Shown: positions 9,294 through 17,030 of the stretch, one piece after another
How the letters are laid out: every line of letters starts with the position of its first letter
Numbering within the stretch: position 1 is the stretch's first letter
Assembly (NCBI RefSeq): GCF_001879695.1
Contig: NZ_MNBL01000107.1
Coordinates: 1 to 40,590 of the forward strand
Length of the DNA stretch: 40,590 nucleotides
Source: Nioella sediminis
GTDB lineage: Bacteria > Pseudomonadota > Alphaproteobacteria > Rhodobacterales > Rhodobacteraceae
Direction of reading: 5' to 3'
Position numbers and translations under genes: made by a program
The notes under the pieces: generated by a model
Database searches by the model: none
What the model saw: the letters and a program-made list of their open reading frames with translations, nothing else
Told to the model about the DNA's origin: nothing

Positions 9294-9620
9294 GCCCGGA
9301 GTCCTTCCGCTTCAAACTGGACAGCGTCTGTATATCACCTTTGCGGCAAGCTTGAAGGCTTCGCAGGGGACTGCGCCTGTTTTCCGTTTCATGCACGGTT
9401 TGTAAATGGCGGATTGCATCTCCGGCAGGCTAAGGCCTGCGCCTGCCCATCACCGCCAGAGATATGCCATGCCGCGCGCGCGGGTCGGCCCGCGCATACG
9501 GGATCGGGCTGACGAACCCGCCCTAGCGCCCAAATCGGGCGGCAGGCGCACAGAACGGCTTGCACTCCTCGGGAACCGATTCAACAAGGGGACAAGCGCA
9601 GTTTTCCCGGAAGGCCCCCA
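9294..9620. promoter_or_regulatory. Divergent intergenic region pseF / dmdA-like gene
   Basis: 327 bases with no supported gene between two divergently transcribed units, so both promoters should lie here. Visible structure: inverted repeats GCAGGC-TAAG-GCCTGC (9425-9440) and GCGCGGG-TCGG-CCCGCGC (9478-9495). A TGTATA element at about 9331-9336 could be a minus-strand -10 (TATACA) for pseF, but no convincing -35 accompanies it. The plus-strand gene is preceded by GGAAGG six bases before its ATG. I looked for a glycine riboswitch because of the GcvT-like gene downstream and did not see its conserved core. Confidence 0.4.
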
Positions 9621-10736
9621 ATGTCCTTTGACATCAATATCGGTCCCAACATTCGCAAGTCGGCCTATTTCGAGGCGACCGTTGCCGACGGTGTGCGGTC
9701 CTTCTCGGTTTACAACCACATGTATATTCCCGGCAATTTCGGCGACCCGGAGGCGGAATATGACCGGCTGTTGAATGGCGTCGCGATGTGGGACGTGGCC
9801 GCGCAACGGCAGGTGGAGCTTTCTGGCCCCGATGCGGGCGCGCTGGCGCAATACCTGACGCCGCGCAACCTGTCGGCGACAAGGGTCGGCCAGGGCCGTT
9901 ATGTACCGCTCTGCGATCACGATGGCTGGCTGATCAACGACCCGGTTCTGCTGAAACTGGAGGATACCCGCTATTGGCTGTCGGTCGCGGATAGCGATAT
10001 TCATCTCTGGGCCGCCGCCGTCGCGCGGGAAAAGCGAATGGATGTGCAGGTGTTCGAGCCCGATGTCTCGCCGCTGGCCATTCAGGGTCCGAAGGCCGAA
10101 GACGTGACCGCCGCGCTATTCGGGAATTGGGTGCGCGAACTGCGCTACTTCGCGTTCCGCGAAACCGAGCTGAACGGCATCCCGCTGGTGCTGGCGCGGT
10201 CCGGCTGGTCGAAACAGGGCGGGTTTGAGCTTTACCTGACGGATGGCAGCCGGGGTGGCGATCTGTGGCAGGCGGTGAAAGAGGCGGGCCGGCCCTTCGG
10301 CATCGGGCCGGGCGCGCCGAATGATACCGAACGGCTGGAAAGCGGGCTGATTTCCTATGGCGCGGATATGCGGTTGCAGACGCATCGGACAAATCCCTAC
10401 GAAATGGGCTTTGGCCCGCTGATCGATCTTGCCGCAGGGCATGATTTCATCGGTCGCGCGGCGCTGGAACGGATCGCGGCGAACGGCCCTGCACGCCGCC
10501 GGGTCGGGCTGGTGCTGGACGGCGACCCAGTGCAGCCGAACGCCCATCCGGTGCAGCTGCTTCAGGACGGCCAGCCGGTCGGTCATGTCAGCGAGGTGGC
10601 GGCGTCCCGCCGCCTGGGGATGAATATCGGCGTCGGTCTGATCCGCGCGGATATCGCCGACAGCGCCACCGGTCTCAGCGTCGCCCTGCCCGATGGAACC
10701 CGTGCCGCCCGGCTGGCGCCCCTGCCCTTCGCCTGA
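9621..10736 (+). CDS. DmdA-like aminomethyltransferase-family protein
   Basis: A 371-residue folate-binding protein of the GcvT family. The two GcvT domains are visible: the N-terminal part with VYNHMYIPGNFG, MWDVAAQRQVELSGPDA and LTPRN, and the C-terminal part from about 285. The order VYNHM, MWDVA, DPVLLKL, SVADSDIHLW, VSPLAIQGP and RSGWSKQGGFELYL closely follows dimethylsulfoniopropionate demethylase (DmdA), which passes a methyl group from DMSP to tetrahydrofolate. DmdA-like proteins outside the true clade may act on other methylated compounds, so I do not give a symbol. It faces the LysR gene tail-to-tail with a four-base gap. Confidence 0.75.
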   Translation: MSFDINIGPNIRKSAYFEATVADGVRSFSVYNHMYIPGNFGDPEAEYDRLLNGVAMWDVAAQRQVELSGPDAGALAQYLTPRNLSATRVGQGRYVPLCDHDGWLINDPVLLKLEDTRYWLSVADSDIHLWAAAVAREKRMDVQVFEPDVSPLAIQGPKAEDVTAALFGNWVRELRYFAFRETELNGIPLVLARSGWSKQGGFELYLTDGSRGGDLWQAVKEAGRPFGIGPGAPNDTERLESGLISYGADMRLQTHRTNPYEMGFGPLIDLAAGHDFIGRAALERIAANGPARRRVGLVLDGDPVQPNAHPVQLLQDGQPVGHVSEVAASRRLGMNIGVGLIRADIADSATGLSVALPDGTRAARLAPLPFA

Positions 10737-10740
10737 CGCC

Positions 10741-11622
10741 TCACAGATCCGAGCGGATCCACTCCGCGAACCGTTCCAGCGGCGCGCGCATTGGCCGGTC
10801 ATTGGGCCATACAAGGTAGTAGCTGCCGGTTGAGGCCACTGGACCGCCATAGGCCACGACCAGCCGTCCCCGCGCGATCTCGGCCTCGGCAAGAAATGTG
10901 GGCAGGAGGGCAACGCCCATTTCCAGCGCCGCGGCCTGAGCAATGGTCGTGAACTGATCGAAGAGCATGCCGCGCGGGGCGCTGACATCGACGCCCTGAT
11001 GGTGGAACCAATCCTCCCATGCGCTCGCTCGGGTATCGAGATGCAGCAGCGGCAGGTCCAGCAGCGCCTCGGGGCGGTCCAGCGCATCCGTCAGCAACCC
11101 CGGCGCGCAGACCGGCAGCACCTCCTCGCCCGCGATCTTCAGATAGGACACGCCGGGCCAGTCCTGCGCGCCGAAATGCACCGCCGCATCGAAGGGTTCG
11201 CGGGCGAAATCAAACGGCTTCAGCCGGGTGGACAGGTTCAGCGACACTTCCGGGTGCGCAAGGCTGAACCGGCGAAAACGGGGTGCCAGCCAATGGATTC
11301 CGAAGGTGGGCAGGATCGACAGATCAAGACTGCCGCCATCGGGATTTGCCTTCAACCGCAGCGAGGCACGAGACAGGGCCGTCAGGCTTTCCCTCAGCGT
11401 CTGGCAATAATCCACCGCAGCGGGCGTCAGCCGCAACCCGCCCCGCCCCGGCTGCACCAGCGTGACGCCCAACTGATCCTCCAGCACCTTGATCTGGCGG
11501 CTGACCGCGCTGTGCGTGAGCGATAACTCTTCCGCTGCAGCGGTGGCGCTGCCAAGGCGGTCCACCGCCTCCAGCGCCAGCATGGAGGGAAGCGAGGGCA
11601 GGAAGCGGCGCGAGGCAATCAT
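10741..11622 (-). CDS. LysR-family transcriptional regulator (GcvA-like)
   Basis: A 293-residue DNA-binding regulator. The N-terminal winged helix-turn-helix is seen in SMLALEAVDRLGSATAAAEELSLTHSAVSRQI (split over residues about 13-44), followed by the linker helix and a periplasmic-binding-protein-like effector domain from about residue 90. The TH-S-AVSRQIK recognition helix and the effector domain layout match the GcvA/AmpR subgroup. An ATG at 11682 would add 20 atypical residues; the ATG at 11622 puts the HTH at the usual distance and has GGAG upstream. It is divergent from the E1-fusion gene, the usual arrangement for a LysR regulator and its target. Confidence 0.88.
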   Translation of the reverse strand: MIASRRFLPSLPSMLALEAVDRLGSATAAAEELSLTHSAVSRQIKVLEDQLGVTLVQPGRGGLRLTPAAVDYCQTLRESLTALSRASLRLKANPDGGSLDLSILPTFGIHWLAPRFRRFSLAHPEVSLNLSTRLKPFDFAREPFDAAVHFGAQDWPGVSYLKIAGEEVLPVCAPGLLTDALDRPEALLDLPLLHLDTRASAWEDWFHHQGVDVSAPRGMLFDQFTTIAQAAALEMGVALLPTFLAEAEIARGRLVVAYGGPVASTGSYYLVWPNDRPMRAPLERFAEWIRSDL

Positions 11623-11759
11623 GTGAGTTTTTCTCCAACTCGTCGGAGAATTCATCATTGGCGCTGCCGTGTAAATACGCATATTTCAGAAGGGAAAGTG
11701 ACAGCCCCGCTGCGATCTCCTTCAATAAAATCGCACGGAACAAGCCAGTAGAGGCCCCC
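11623..11759. promoter_or_regulatory. LysR / E1-fusion divergent control region
   Basis: A 137-base gap between divergent genes. Two inverted repeats stand out: TTCTCC-N8-GGAGAA at 11631-11650 next to the lysR start, and AAATA-CGCA-TATTT at 11673-11686 inside a T-N11-A context (TAAATACGCATATTTCA). The second is the better candidate for a LysR box controlling the E1 gene. AT content is higher here than in the flanking genes. No binding data are implied. Confidence 0.45.
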
Positions 11760-13949
11760 ATGGACCGCGCCCAGATCGTCCACGACAATTTCCTGACCCG
11801 CGTGGCCAAGCGCGATTTCCCCCCCGGCAGGCCCCCCGCGCCGGGCCTGCCCGCCCCGCTGGCGGTGTCGCTCTTCCGGTCGCAGTGCCTGTCCCGCGCG
11901 CTCGACCGGGAAAGCCGCGCGATGCAGAAGGCGGGGCAAGGGTATTACACGATCGGTTCCTCGGGGCATGAAGGCATGGCCGCCGTCGCCGCCGCCCTGC
12001 GCCCCACGGATCCGGCCTTCCTTCATTACCGCGATGCCGCCTTCCAGATCGCCCGCAGCGCGCAGGTGCCGGGGCAGAATATCACCTGGGACATGCTGCT
12101 GTCCTTCGCCTGCTCCTCGGAAGACCCGATTTCAGGCGGGCGGCACAAGGTTCTGGGTTCGCGTGACCTGATGATCCCACCCCAGACCTCGACGATTGCC
12201 AGTCACCTGCCAAAAGCGGTCGGCGCGGCATTTTCCGTCGGCCTCGCCCGTCGGCATCCGCCCGAACATAAGCTCTATGCCGATGACGCCATCGTCATGT
12301 GCAGCTTCGGCGATGCCTCCACCAACCATTCCACCGCGCAAGGGGCCATCAACACGGCGGGCTGGACCTCGGTTCAATCCACACCCCTGCCGCTGCTTTT
12401 TGTCTGCGAGGACAATGGCATCGGCATCTCGGTCAAGACGCCGAAAGGCTGGATCGAGGCCAGCATGCGCCACCGCCCCGGCATCCGGTATTTCAGCGCC
12501 GACGGGCTCGATATCTACGACACCTACAAAGTCGCGCAGGAGGCCGCCGATTACGTCCGCACCCGCCGCAAGCCCGCCTTCCTGCACCTGCGCACCGTCC
12601 GGCTCTATGGCCATGCGGGCGCGGATGTGGCGCTGAGCTACCTGTCGAAAGACGAGGTCGAGGCCGGCGAAGCCAACGATCCGCTTCTTCATTCCGCCCG
12701 TCTGCTGGACAAATCCGGCGCCCTGCCCGCCGAGGATGCACTGGCGATCTACGAGGACACCAACGCCCGCGTGACCCGCGTGGCGGCAGAGGCCGTGACC
12801 CGCCCCCGCCTGCAGGACGCGGCGGGCGTGATGGCCAGCCTCACCCCCCCGAAACGCGACTGCGCACCGACGAATGGCCCCTCGGCGGAGGCGCGGGCGG
12901 CCGCGTTCGGCGCGGACATGAAGGCGATGGACAGCCCTCAGCCCCTGTCGAAAATCCTCAACCTCGCGCTCACCGACCTGATGCTGGACCATCGCGAAAT
13001 CGTCCTGATGGGCGAGGATGTCGGCCGCAAGGGCGGTGTCTATGGCGTCACGCAGAAGCTGCAACAGCGCTACGGCCCCGACCGGGTGATCGACACGCTG
13101 CTTGATGAACAATCCATCCTTGGCAATGCAATCGGCATGGCAGGCAATGGCTTCGTGCCCATCCCCGAGATTCAGTTCCTCGCCTATCTGCACAACGCCG
13201 AGGATCAACTGCGAGGAGAGGCCGCCACCCTGCCCTTCTTCTCGAACGGCCAGTTCACCAACCCGATGGTGGTGCGGATCGCCGGGCTTGGCTATCAGAA
13301 GGGGTTCGGTGGCCATTTCCACAATGACAACTCGCTGGCCGTGCTGCGCGACATTCCCGGCCTCATCCTCGCCTGCCCCTCCACCGGCGAAGACGCGGCC
13401 ATGATGCTGCGTGAAAGCGTGCGGCTGGCGCGGGAGGAACAGCGGGTCGTCGTCTTTGTGGAACCCATTGCGCTCTACCCGATGCGCGACCTGCATGAAG
13501 CGGGCGATGGCGGCTGGATGACGCGCTATCCCGCCCCCGACCGGCGCATTCCGCTTGGCGAGATCGGCCAGCAGGGCGACGGGCAGGATCTGGCGATCAT
13601 CACCTATGGCAACGGGCATTACCTGTCGCAGCAGGCACAGGCGCGGCTGGAGGCGGACGGGATCAGAACCCGCGTCATTGACCTGCGCTGGCTGGCGCCC
13701 CTGCCGGTCGATGCCATGATCGAGGCCGTCCGAGGCTGCGCCCATGTTCTGGTGGTCGACGAATGCCGCTTCACCGGCGGCCAGGCCGAGGCGCTGATGG
13801 CGCATCTGCACGAGGCCGGGATCGCCAGTTTCGCGCGGGTGACGGCAGAGGACAGCTTCATCGCCACCGGCCCTGCCTATGGCGCGACGCTACCCTCGGC
13901 GGAGGGCATCTACACGGCGGCGAAGACCCTGACGGGAGGCATGGCATGA
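11760..13949 (+). CDS. Fused alpha/beta TPP-dependent 2-oxoacid dehydrogenase E1
   Basis: A 729-residue enzyme that joins both halves of a branched-chain/pyruvate-type E1 in one chain. Residues about 30-370 are the alpha part with the thiamine-diphosphate site (FGDAS near 183-187 and CEDNGIGIS near 216-224). Residues about 390-720 are the beta part: MGEDVGRKGGVYG, the pyrimidine-binding domain, then the transketolase C-terminal domain (VIDLRWLAPLP, VVDECRFTGG). It should decarboxylate a 2-oxo acid and pass the acyl group onward. Neither E2 nor E3 lies nearby, which is odd. The start at 11760 was preferred over an ATG at 11658 that adds 34 unconserved residues. Its stop overlaps the next start as ATGA. 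Confidence 0.88.
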   Translation: MDRAQIVHDNFLTRVAKRDFPPGRPPAPGLPAPLAVSLFRSQCLSRALDRESRAMQKAGQGYYTIGSSGHEGMAAVAAALRPTDPAFLHYRDAAFQIARSAQVPGQNITWDMLLSFACSSEDPISGGRHKVLGSRDLMIPPQTSTIASHLPKAVGAAFSVGLARRHPPEHKLYADDAIVMCSFGDASTNHSTAQGAINTAGWTSVQSTPLPLLFVCEDNGIGISVKTPKGWIEASMRHRPGIRYFSADGLDIYDTYKVAQEAADYVRTRRKPAFLHLRTVRLYGHAGADVALSYLSKDEVEAGEANDPLLHSARLLDKSGALPAEDALAIYEDTNARVTRVAAEAVTRPRLQDAAGVMASLTPPKRDCAPTNGPSAEARAAAFGADMKAMDSPQPLSKILNLALTDLMLDHREIVLMGEDVGRKGGVYGVTQKLQQRYGPDRVIDTLLDEQSILGNAIGMAGNGFVPIPEIQFLAYLHNAEDQLRGEAATLPFFSNGQFTNPMVVRIAGLGYQKGFGGHFHNDNSLAVLRDIPGLILACPSTGEDAAMMLRESVRLAREEQRVVVFVEPIALYPMRDLHEAGDGGWMTRYPAPDRRIPLGEIGQQGDGQDLAIITYGNGHYLSQQAQARLEADGIRTRVIDLRWLAPLPVDAMIEAVRGCAHVLVVDECRFTGGQAEALMAHLHEAGIASFARVTAEDSFIATGPAYGATLPSAEGIYTAAKTLTGGMA

Positions 13950-14977
13950 CACGCAAGGCGGTTCTGATCTGCCCCGGACGGGGCACCTACAACGCCCCCG
14001 AACTGGGCTATCTTGGGCGCCACCACGGGGCGCGCTCAGATCTTGTTGCGCGCTTCGATGCAATCCGAGCTGAGGCGGGCCGTGAAACCGTTTCCGCGCT
14101 GGACAGCGCCGGGAAATTCAGCGTCTCGAAATACTCGCGCGGCGACGTGGCCTCGCCCCTCATCTGCGCCTGTTCGCTGGCCGATGCGGCGGCACTGGCC
14201 GAGGATATCGAGGTCGTCGCCGTCACCGGCAATTCCATGGGCTGGTATCTGGCGCTGGCCGCGGGTGGCGCCCTGTCGCCCGAGGACGGGTTCCGCGTGG
14301 TCGACACCATGGGCAGCCTGATGCAGGAGCACCTGATCGGCGGGCAACTGGTCTACCCGTGGATGGGCGAGGACTGGCAACCGGATTTGGGGCGCAAGGC
14401 GGAGTTGTTGGAGATCGTGGCAGGGATCAACGCCCGCGACGGGCAGGATCTGCACCTCTCCATCGACCTTGGTGGCATGTTGGTGCTGGCAGGGAACGAT
14501 GCCGGGCTGAAAGCCTTTGAAACCGCTGTTCCCCCTGTCGGTGGACGCTTCCCCATGCGGCTGGCCAACCATGCGGCGTTCCACACCGCGATGCAGGCCC
14601 CCGTGGCCGAAAAGGGCCGCGCCGCACTGCCGGCGACGCTCTTCGGTCAGCCGCAAAAGCCCCTCATCGACGGGCGCGGGTCCGTCTGGTGGCCAGGGGC
14701 CACGGACACACAAGCGCTCTGGCGCTACACCTTCGATACGCAGGTCTGCGAGACCTACGACTTCACCGCAGCAATCCGCACGGCGGCCCGCGAATTCGCC
14801 CCCGACCTCTTCATCGTGACCGGCCCGGGCGCGACGCTTGGCGGGGCCGTGGCGCAGTCGCTGGTGCTGGCCCAGTGGAAAGGCATGGCGGACAAGGCGG
14901 GGTTCGAGGCCGTGCAGGCAAGCGAAAAACTCCTCGTCTCCATGAGCCGCGAGGATCAGCGCGCGCAGGTCACCTGA
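13946..14977 (+). CDS. Malonyl-CoA:ACP acyltransferase-like protein
   Basis: A 343-residue protein related to FabD-type acyltransferases. The nucleophile elbow G-N-S-M-G is at residues 95-99 (Ser97), replacing the usual GHSLG, and the later histidine region appears as LANHAAFHTAM near 207-215. The N-terminus lacks the standard FabD start FVFPGQGSQ and instead reads ICPGRGTYN, so it is a divergent member rather than the housekeeping FabD. It is coupled by ATGA to the E1 fusion, suggesting that the acyl group made by E1 is loaded onto or removed from a carrier thiol. Specific substrate unknown. Confidence 0.7.
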   Translation: MTRKAVLICPGRGTYNAPELGYLGRHHGARSDLVARFDAIRAEAGRETVSALDSAGKFSVSKYSRGDVASPLICACSLADAAALAEDIEVVAVTGNSMGWYLALAAGGALSPEDGFRVVDTMGSLMQEHLIGGQLVYPWMGEDWQPDLGRKAELLEIVAGINARDGQDLHLSIDLGGMLVLAGNDAGLKAFETAVPPVGGRFPMRLANHAAFHTAMQAPVAEKGRAALPATLFGQPQKPLIDGRGSVWWPGATDTQALWRYTFDTQVCETYDFTAAIRTAAREFAPDLFIVTGPGATLGGAVAQSLVLAQWKGMADKAGFEAVQASEKLLVSMSREDQRAQVT

Positions 14978-14982
14978 CGCAA

Positions 14983-15002
14983 GGGGCCGGGCACCCGGCC
15001 CC
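14983..15002. terminator. Bidirectional terminator hairpin
   Basis: GGGGCCGGG-CA-CCCGGCCCC forms a nine-base-pair inverted repeat between the convergent acyltransferase-like gene and the PhyH-family gene. Its position in a 32-base convergent gap fits a terminator serving both strands. There is no clear T-run on either side, so efficiency is uncertain. Confidence 0.6.
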
Positions 15003-15009
15003 CCACTGG

Positions 15010-15795
15010 TCACGCCGCGTAGATCACCGGAAAGCGCCCGCCCCGGAAGGGATCGCCCTTCGCAAGGCTCGCATCATGCAGCCATTCCGTGACCTCATCA
15101 CGCGGATCATACGTGGCGCCCTCCACCGCAAAACGGATCGCGTAGCCCCGCCGCCGGTGGGTCGAGGTACGGTTGCCCATGGCCGAATGCACGCTCATCC
15201 CGTCAAAGGCCAGCGCATCGCCGGGGGCCATCTGCGGGAAGTGGAAGATGTCGTAGCTCGCCCGCTCCGCCTCGAAATCCGGCATGTCGATATAGTCGGG
15301 GTTCCCCACCTCCAGGTAATGCGAAAACGCGCCGAGCTGGTCGGTCTTGAATGGCCGGTATTTCGCGCCCCAGGCGTGCGACCCGCGCACGAATTCCAGC
15401 GCGCCATTATCCGCGTCCACATCATCAAGCGCGATCCACATGGTCATGATCGGGCCCTGAACAGGCCAGTAAGGCTGATCCGTGTGCCAGCCTGTCTGGG
15501 TCTTCGTCCCCGGCTCCTTCACGAAGATCTGGTCGTAGATGAGCGAGGTCCACGGGCTGCCCGCCACCTCGGCCACACGCTGGCCGATATCCGATTGAAG
15601 GCAATAGTCCTGAAAGGTGCCGGGCCGCTCGCGCATGTTCTTGTAGGCGAAATAGCGCTCGCCCTTCTGCACTTCGAGGTCGATCGCCGCGCGCAGCTTC
15701 TCGATCCACTCGGGCGAAACCGCATTGCGCAGCAGCACGACACCGTCGCGCTTGTAGTCCTCCTGCACCCGTGGCAGGTCTGGGGTAAGGGTCAT
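15010..15795 (-). CDS. Phytanoyl-CoA dioxygenase (PhyH) family protein
   Basis: A 261-residue Fe(II)/2-oxoglutarate-dependent oxygenase. The iron-binding H-x-D is in WHTDQPYW and the distal histidine in MSVHSAMGNRTS, followed by the 2-oxoglutarate-binding arginine region (RRRGYAIRF). The double-stranded beta-helix core fills most of the protein. Family members hydroxylate varied small molecules (phytanoyl-CoA, ectoine, natural products), so the substrate cannot be named. Upstream ATGs reach 15837, but the ATG at 15795 starts MTLTPDLPRVQEDY and has GGAG eight bases before it. Convergent with the E1/acyltransferase operon. Confidence 0.82.
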   Translation of the reverse strand: MTLTPDLPRVQEDYKRDGVVLLRNAVSPEWIEKLRAAIDLEVQKGERYFAYKNMRERPGTFQDYCLQSDIGQRVAEVAGSPWTSLIYDQIFVKEPGTKTQTGWHTDQPYWPVQGPIMTMWIALDDVDADNGALEFVRGSHAWGAKYRPFKTDQLGAFSHYLEVGNPDYIDMPDFEAERASYDIFHFPQMAPGDALAFDGMSVHSAMGNRTSTHRRRGYAIRFAVEGATYDPRDEVTEWLHDASLAKGDPFRGGRFPVIYAA

Positions 15796-16176
15796 CTGGA
15801 AAGCTCCGATCATCCGGGCTGCCATCGCGGCAGCCATGTCATCTGGGGCGAGGCCCCGGTTTTTGGCGGATCATCAGAGAGCGGGGGAGGAGCGGATATT
15901 GATGATGAAACAGGGCCAGCAGGACCGCGCCGACCATTTCCCGGTCAGCCTGTCGCGGAACTGTCGGACCCTCTCCAGCATCGCATCTGCCTTTCACTGC
16001 CCCTCACGCTGACAGGCTTTGCGCGACCTGCCAAGGGGAAATGGGTGTTGGGAGTGGCTTGAGGGGCAAAGTCTTTGAGGGCTTGAGGTCGGCTTTGAGG
16101 TGCGAAGTGACCCTTTTCACTGACGCGCTAAGCGACCGCTTTTCATAACAGATCTGATGCCTTATATGCTCTAATT
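15796..16176. other. Intergenic region left of HNH gene
   Basis: 381 bases without a supported gene. The left half keeps the high GC of the neighbours. From about 16040 the sequence becomes lower in GC and contains repeated TTTGAGG and GGCTTGAGG words (about 16056-16100). The 12-base word CGACCTGCCAAG at 16024-16035 recurs at 16984-16995 on the other side of the HNH gene. The stretch just before 16177 (TTATATGC, TAATTATGG) is AT-rich and should hold the HNH gene promoter. Confidence 0.45.
16024..16035 (+). repeat. Direct repeat, left copy
   Basis: CGACCTGCCAAG, identical to 16984-16995. The two copies bracket about 950 bases that contain the low-GC HNH gene. Could be an insertion footprint or a chance match. 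Confidence 0.4.
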
Positions 16177-16830
16177 ATGGCAAACCGTGATGATTTTAGA
16201 GCACCCGTAATAAGAACAATTGCGCAACGCGCAGGTTACCGATGTTCAAATCAAACCTGTTTACGTCCGACCATTGGTCCGGACGGTGCTAGTGATAGCA
16301 CAAGTATTGGCGTTGCCGCACACATTACGGCCGCTGCCGAAAGGGGGCCACGGTACGATCCCACTTTAACACCAGATGAACGAACTGCTGCCGAAAATGG
16401 AATTTGGCTATGTCAAACCTGTAGCAGATTGGTGGACGCGGATATTGCCAGTCACTCCGCTGAACTGCTGAGAGAGTGGAAAACCATGGCGGAGATGCGC
16501 GCGTATCTTGGCATTCGCGGCTTCTCAATTGTCGTGTCCCGCAGCTACAAAAAGCTTGAAGAAAAAATGCCACATCTTGTGGCGGAGATGCGGAACGATA
16601 TTGTAAAGGATCCGTTTATCCGAGAATTCATAGTCATGTCTAAGAAGTGGTCCTACAATGGCGACCCTGAGAACCCCATTTTCACATATTATTTTGAAAC
16701 TCACGAGAGCTTGAGGCCAAAGTTAAAGGTGATGCAAAACTACGACGCGATCATAGAGACCACCTACAACAATGTTGATCGCTTTGAGTTTACCGAAGAA
16801 TTTGCTGAATACCTTCTCATGCCTGTATAG
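16177..16830 (+). CDS. HNH-nuclease-like protein, possible defence gene
   Basis: A 217-residue protein with base composition clearly lower in GC than its surroundings. Residues about 14-105 look like a zinc-supported HNH module: RAGYRCSNQTCLRP, then GVAAHITAAAERGPRYDP with the first histidine, then ENGIWLCQTCSRLVDAD with a Cys-x-x-Cys pair, ending HSAELLREWK. This arrangement is common in HNH proteins of mobile and antiphage loci. The remaining 110 residues (IVVSRSYKKLEEK... to EYLLMPV) match nothing I recognise and may be a sensing domain. It stands alone between hut and the PhyH gene. A catalytic role is not proven, since the third HNH residue is unclear. Confidence 0.65.
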   Translation: MANRDDFRAPVIRTIAQRAGYRCSNQTCLRPTIGPDGASDSTSIGVAAHITAAAERGPRYDPTLTPDERTAAENGIWLCQTCSRLVDADIASHSAELLREWKTMAEMRAYLGIRGFSIVVSRSYKKLEEKMPHLVAEMRNDIVKDPFIREFIVMSKKWSYNGDPENPIFTYYFETHESLRPKLKVMQNYDAIIETTYNNVDRFEFTEEFAEYLLMPV

Positions 16831-16983
16831 ATGCTTTACTCAAGTTTGAAACTCTATCCGACCTGAATGCGCGATATATCCCACTTCCTAATTACTGATT
16901 GCATTATTGCGCCACAAGAAGCTAGCGAGGTGGACTCAATGCAGCCATCACTTTCCAACCCGCAGCACCCTTCCCCTGCACCC

Positions 16984-16995
16984 CGACCTGCCAAG
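16984..16995 (+). repeat. Direct repeat, right copy
   Basis: CGACCTGCCAAG, the second copy of the word at 16024-16035. It lies six bases before the hut terminator hairpin, just where the sequence returns to high GC. Confidence 0.4.
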
Positions 16996-17000
16996 CGGCT

Positions 17001-17022
17001 GGCCCCTCTCTATCGAGGGGCC
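17001..17022 (-). terminator. hut operon terminator hairpin
   Basis: GGCCCCTC-N6-GAGGGGCC, an eight-base-pair stem nine bases beyond the hutU stop. It suits a terminator for the minus-strand hutIHGU operon. Confidence 0.6.
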
Positions 17023-17030
17023 GCACCCGA

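Noticed and set aside
9294-9620. Glycine riboswitch upstream of the GcvT-family gene
   Set aside because: The conserved glycine aptamer core was not seen; only simple hairpins are present.
12132-13811. Long open frame antisense to the E1 fusion
   Set aside because: The plus-strand E1 has clear domains and motifs; the antisense translation is low-complexity and typical of GC-rich mirror frames.
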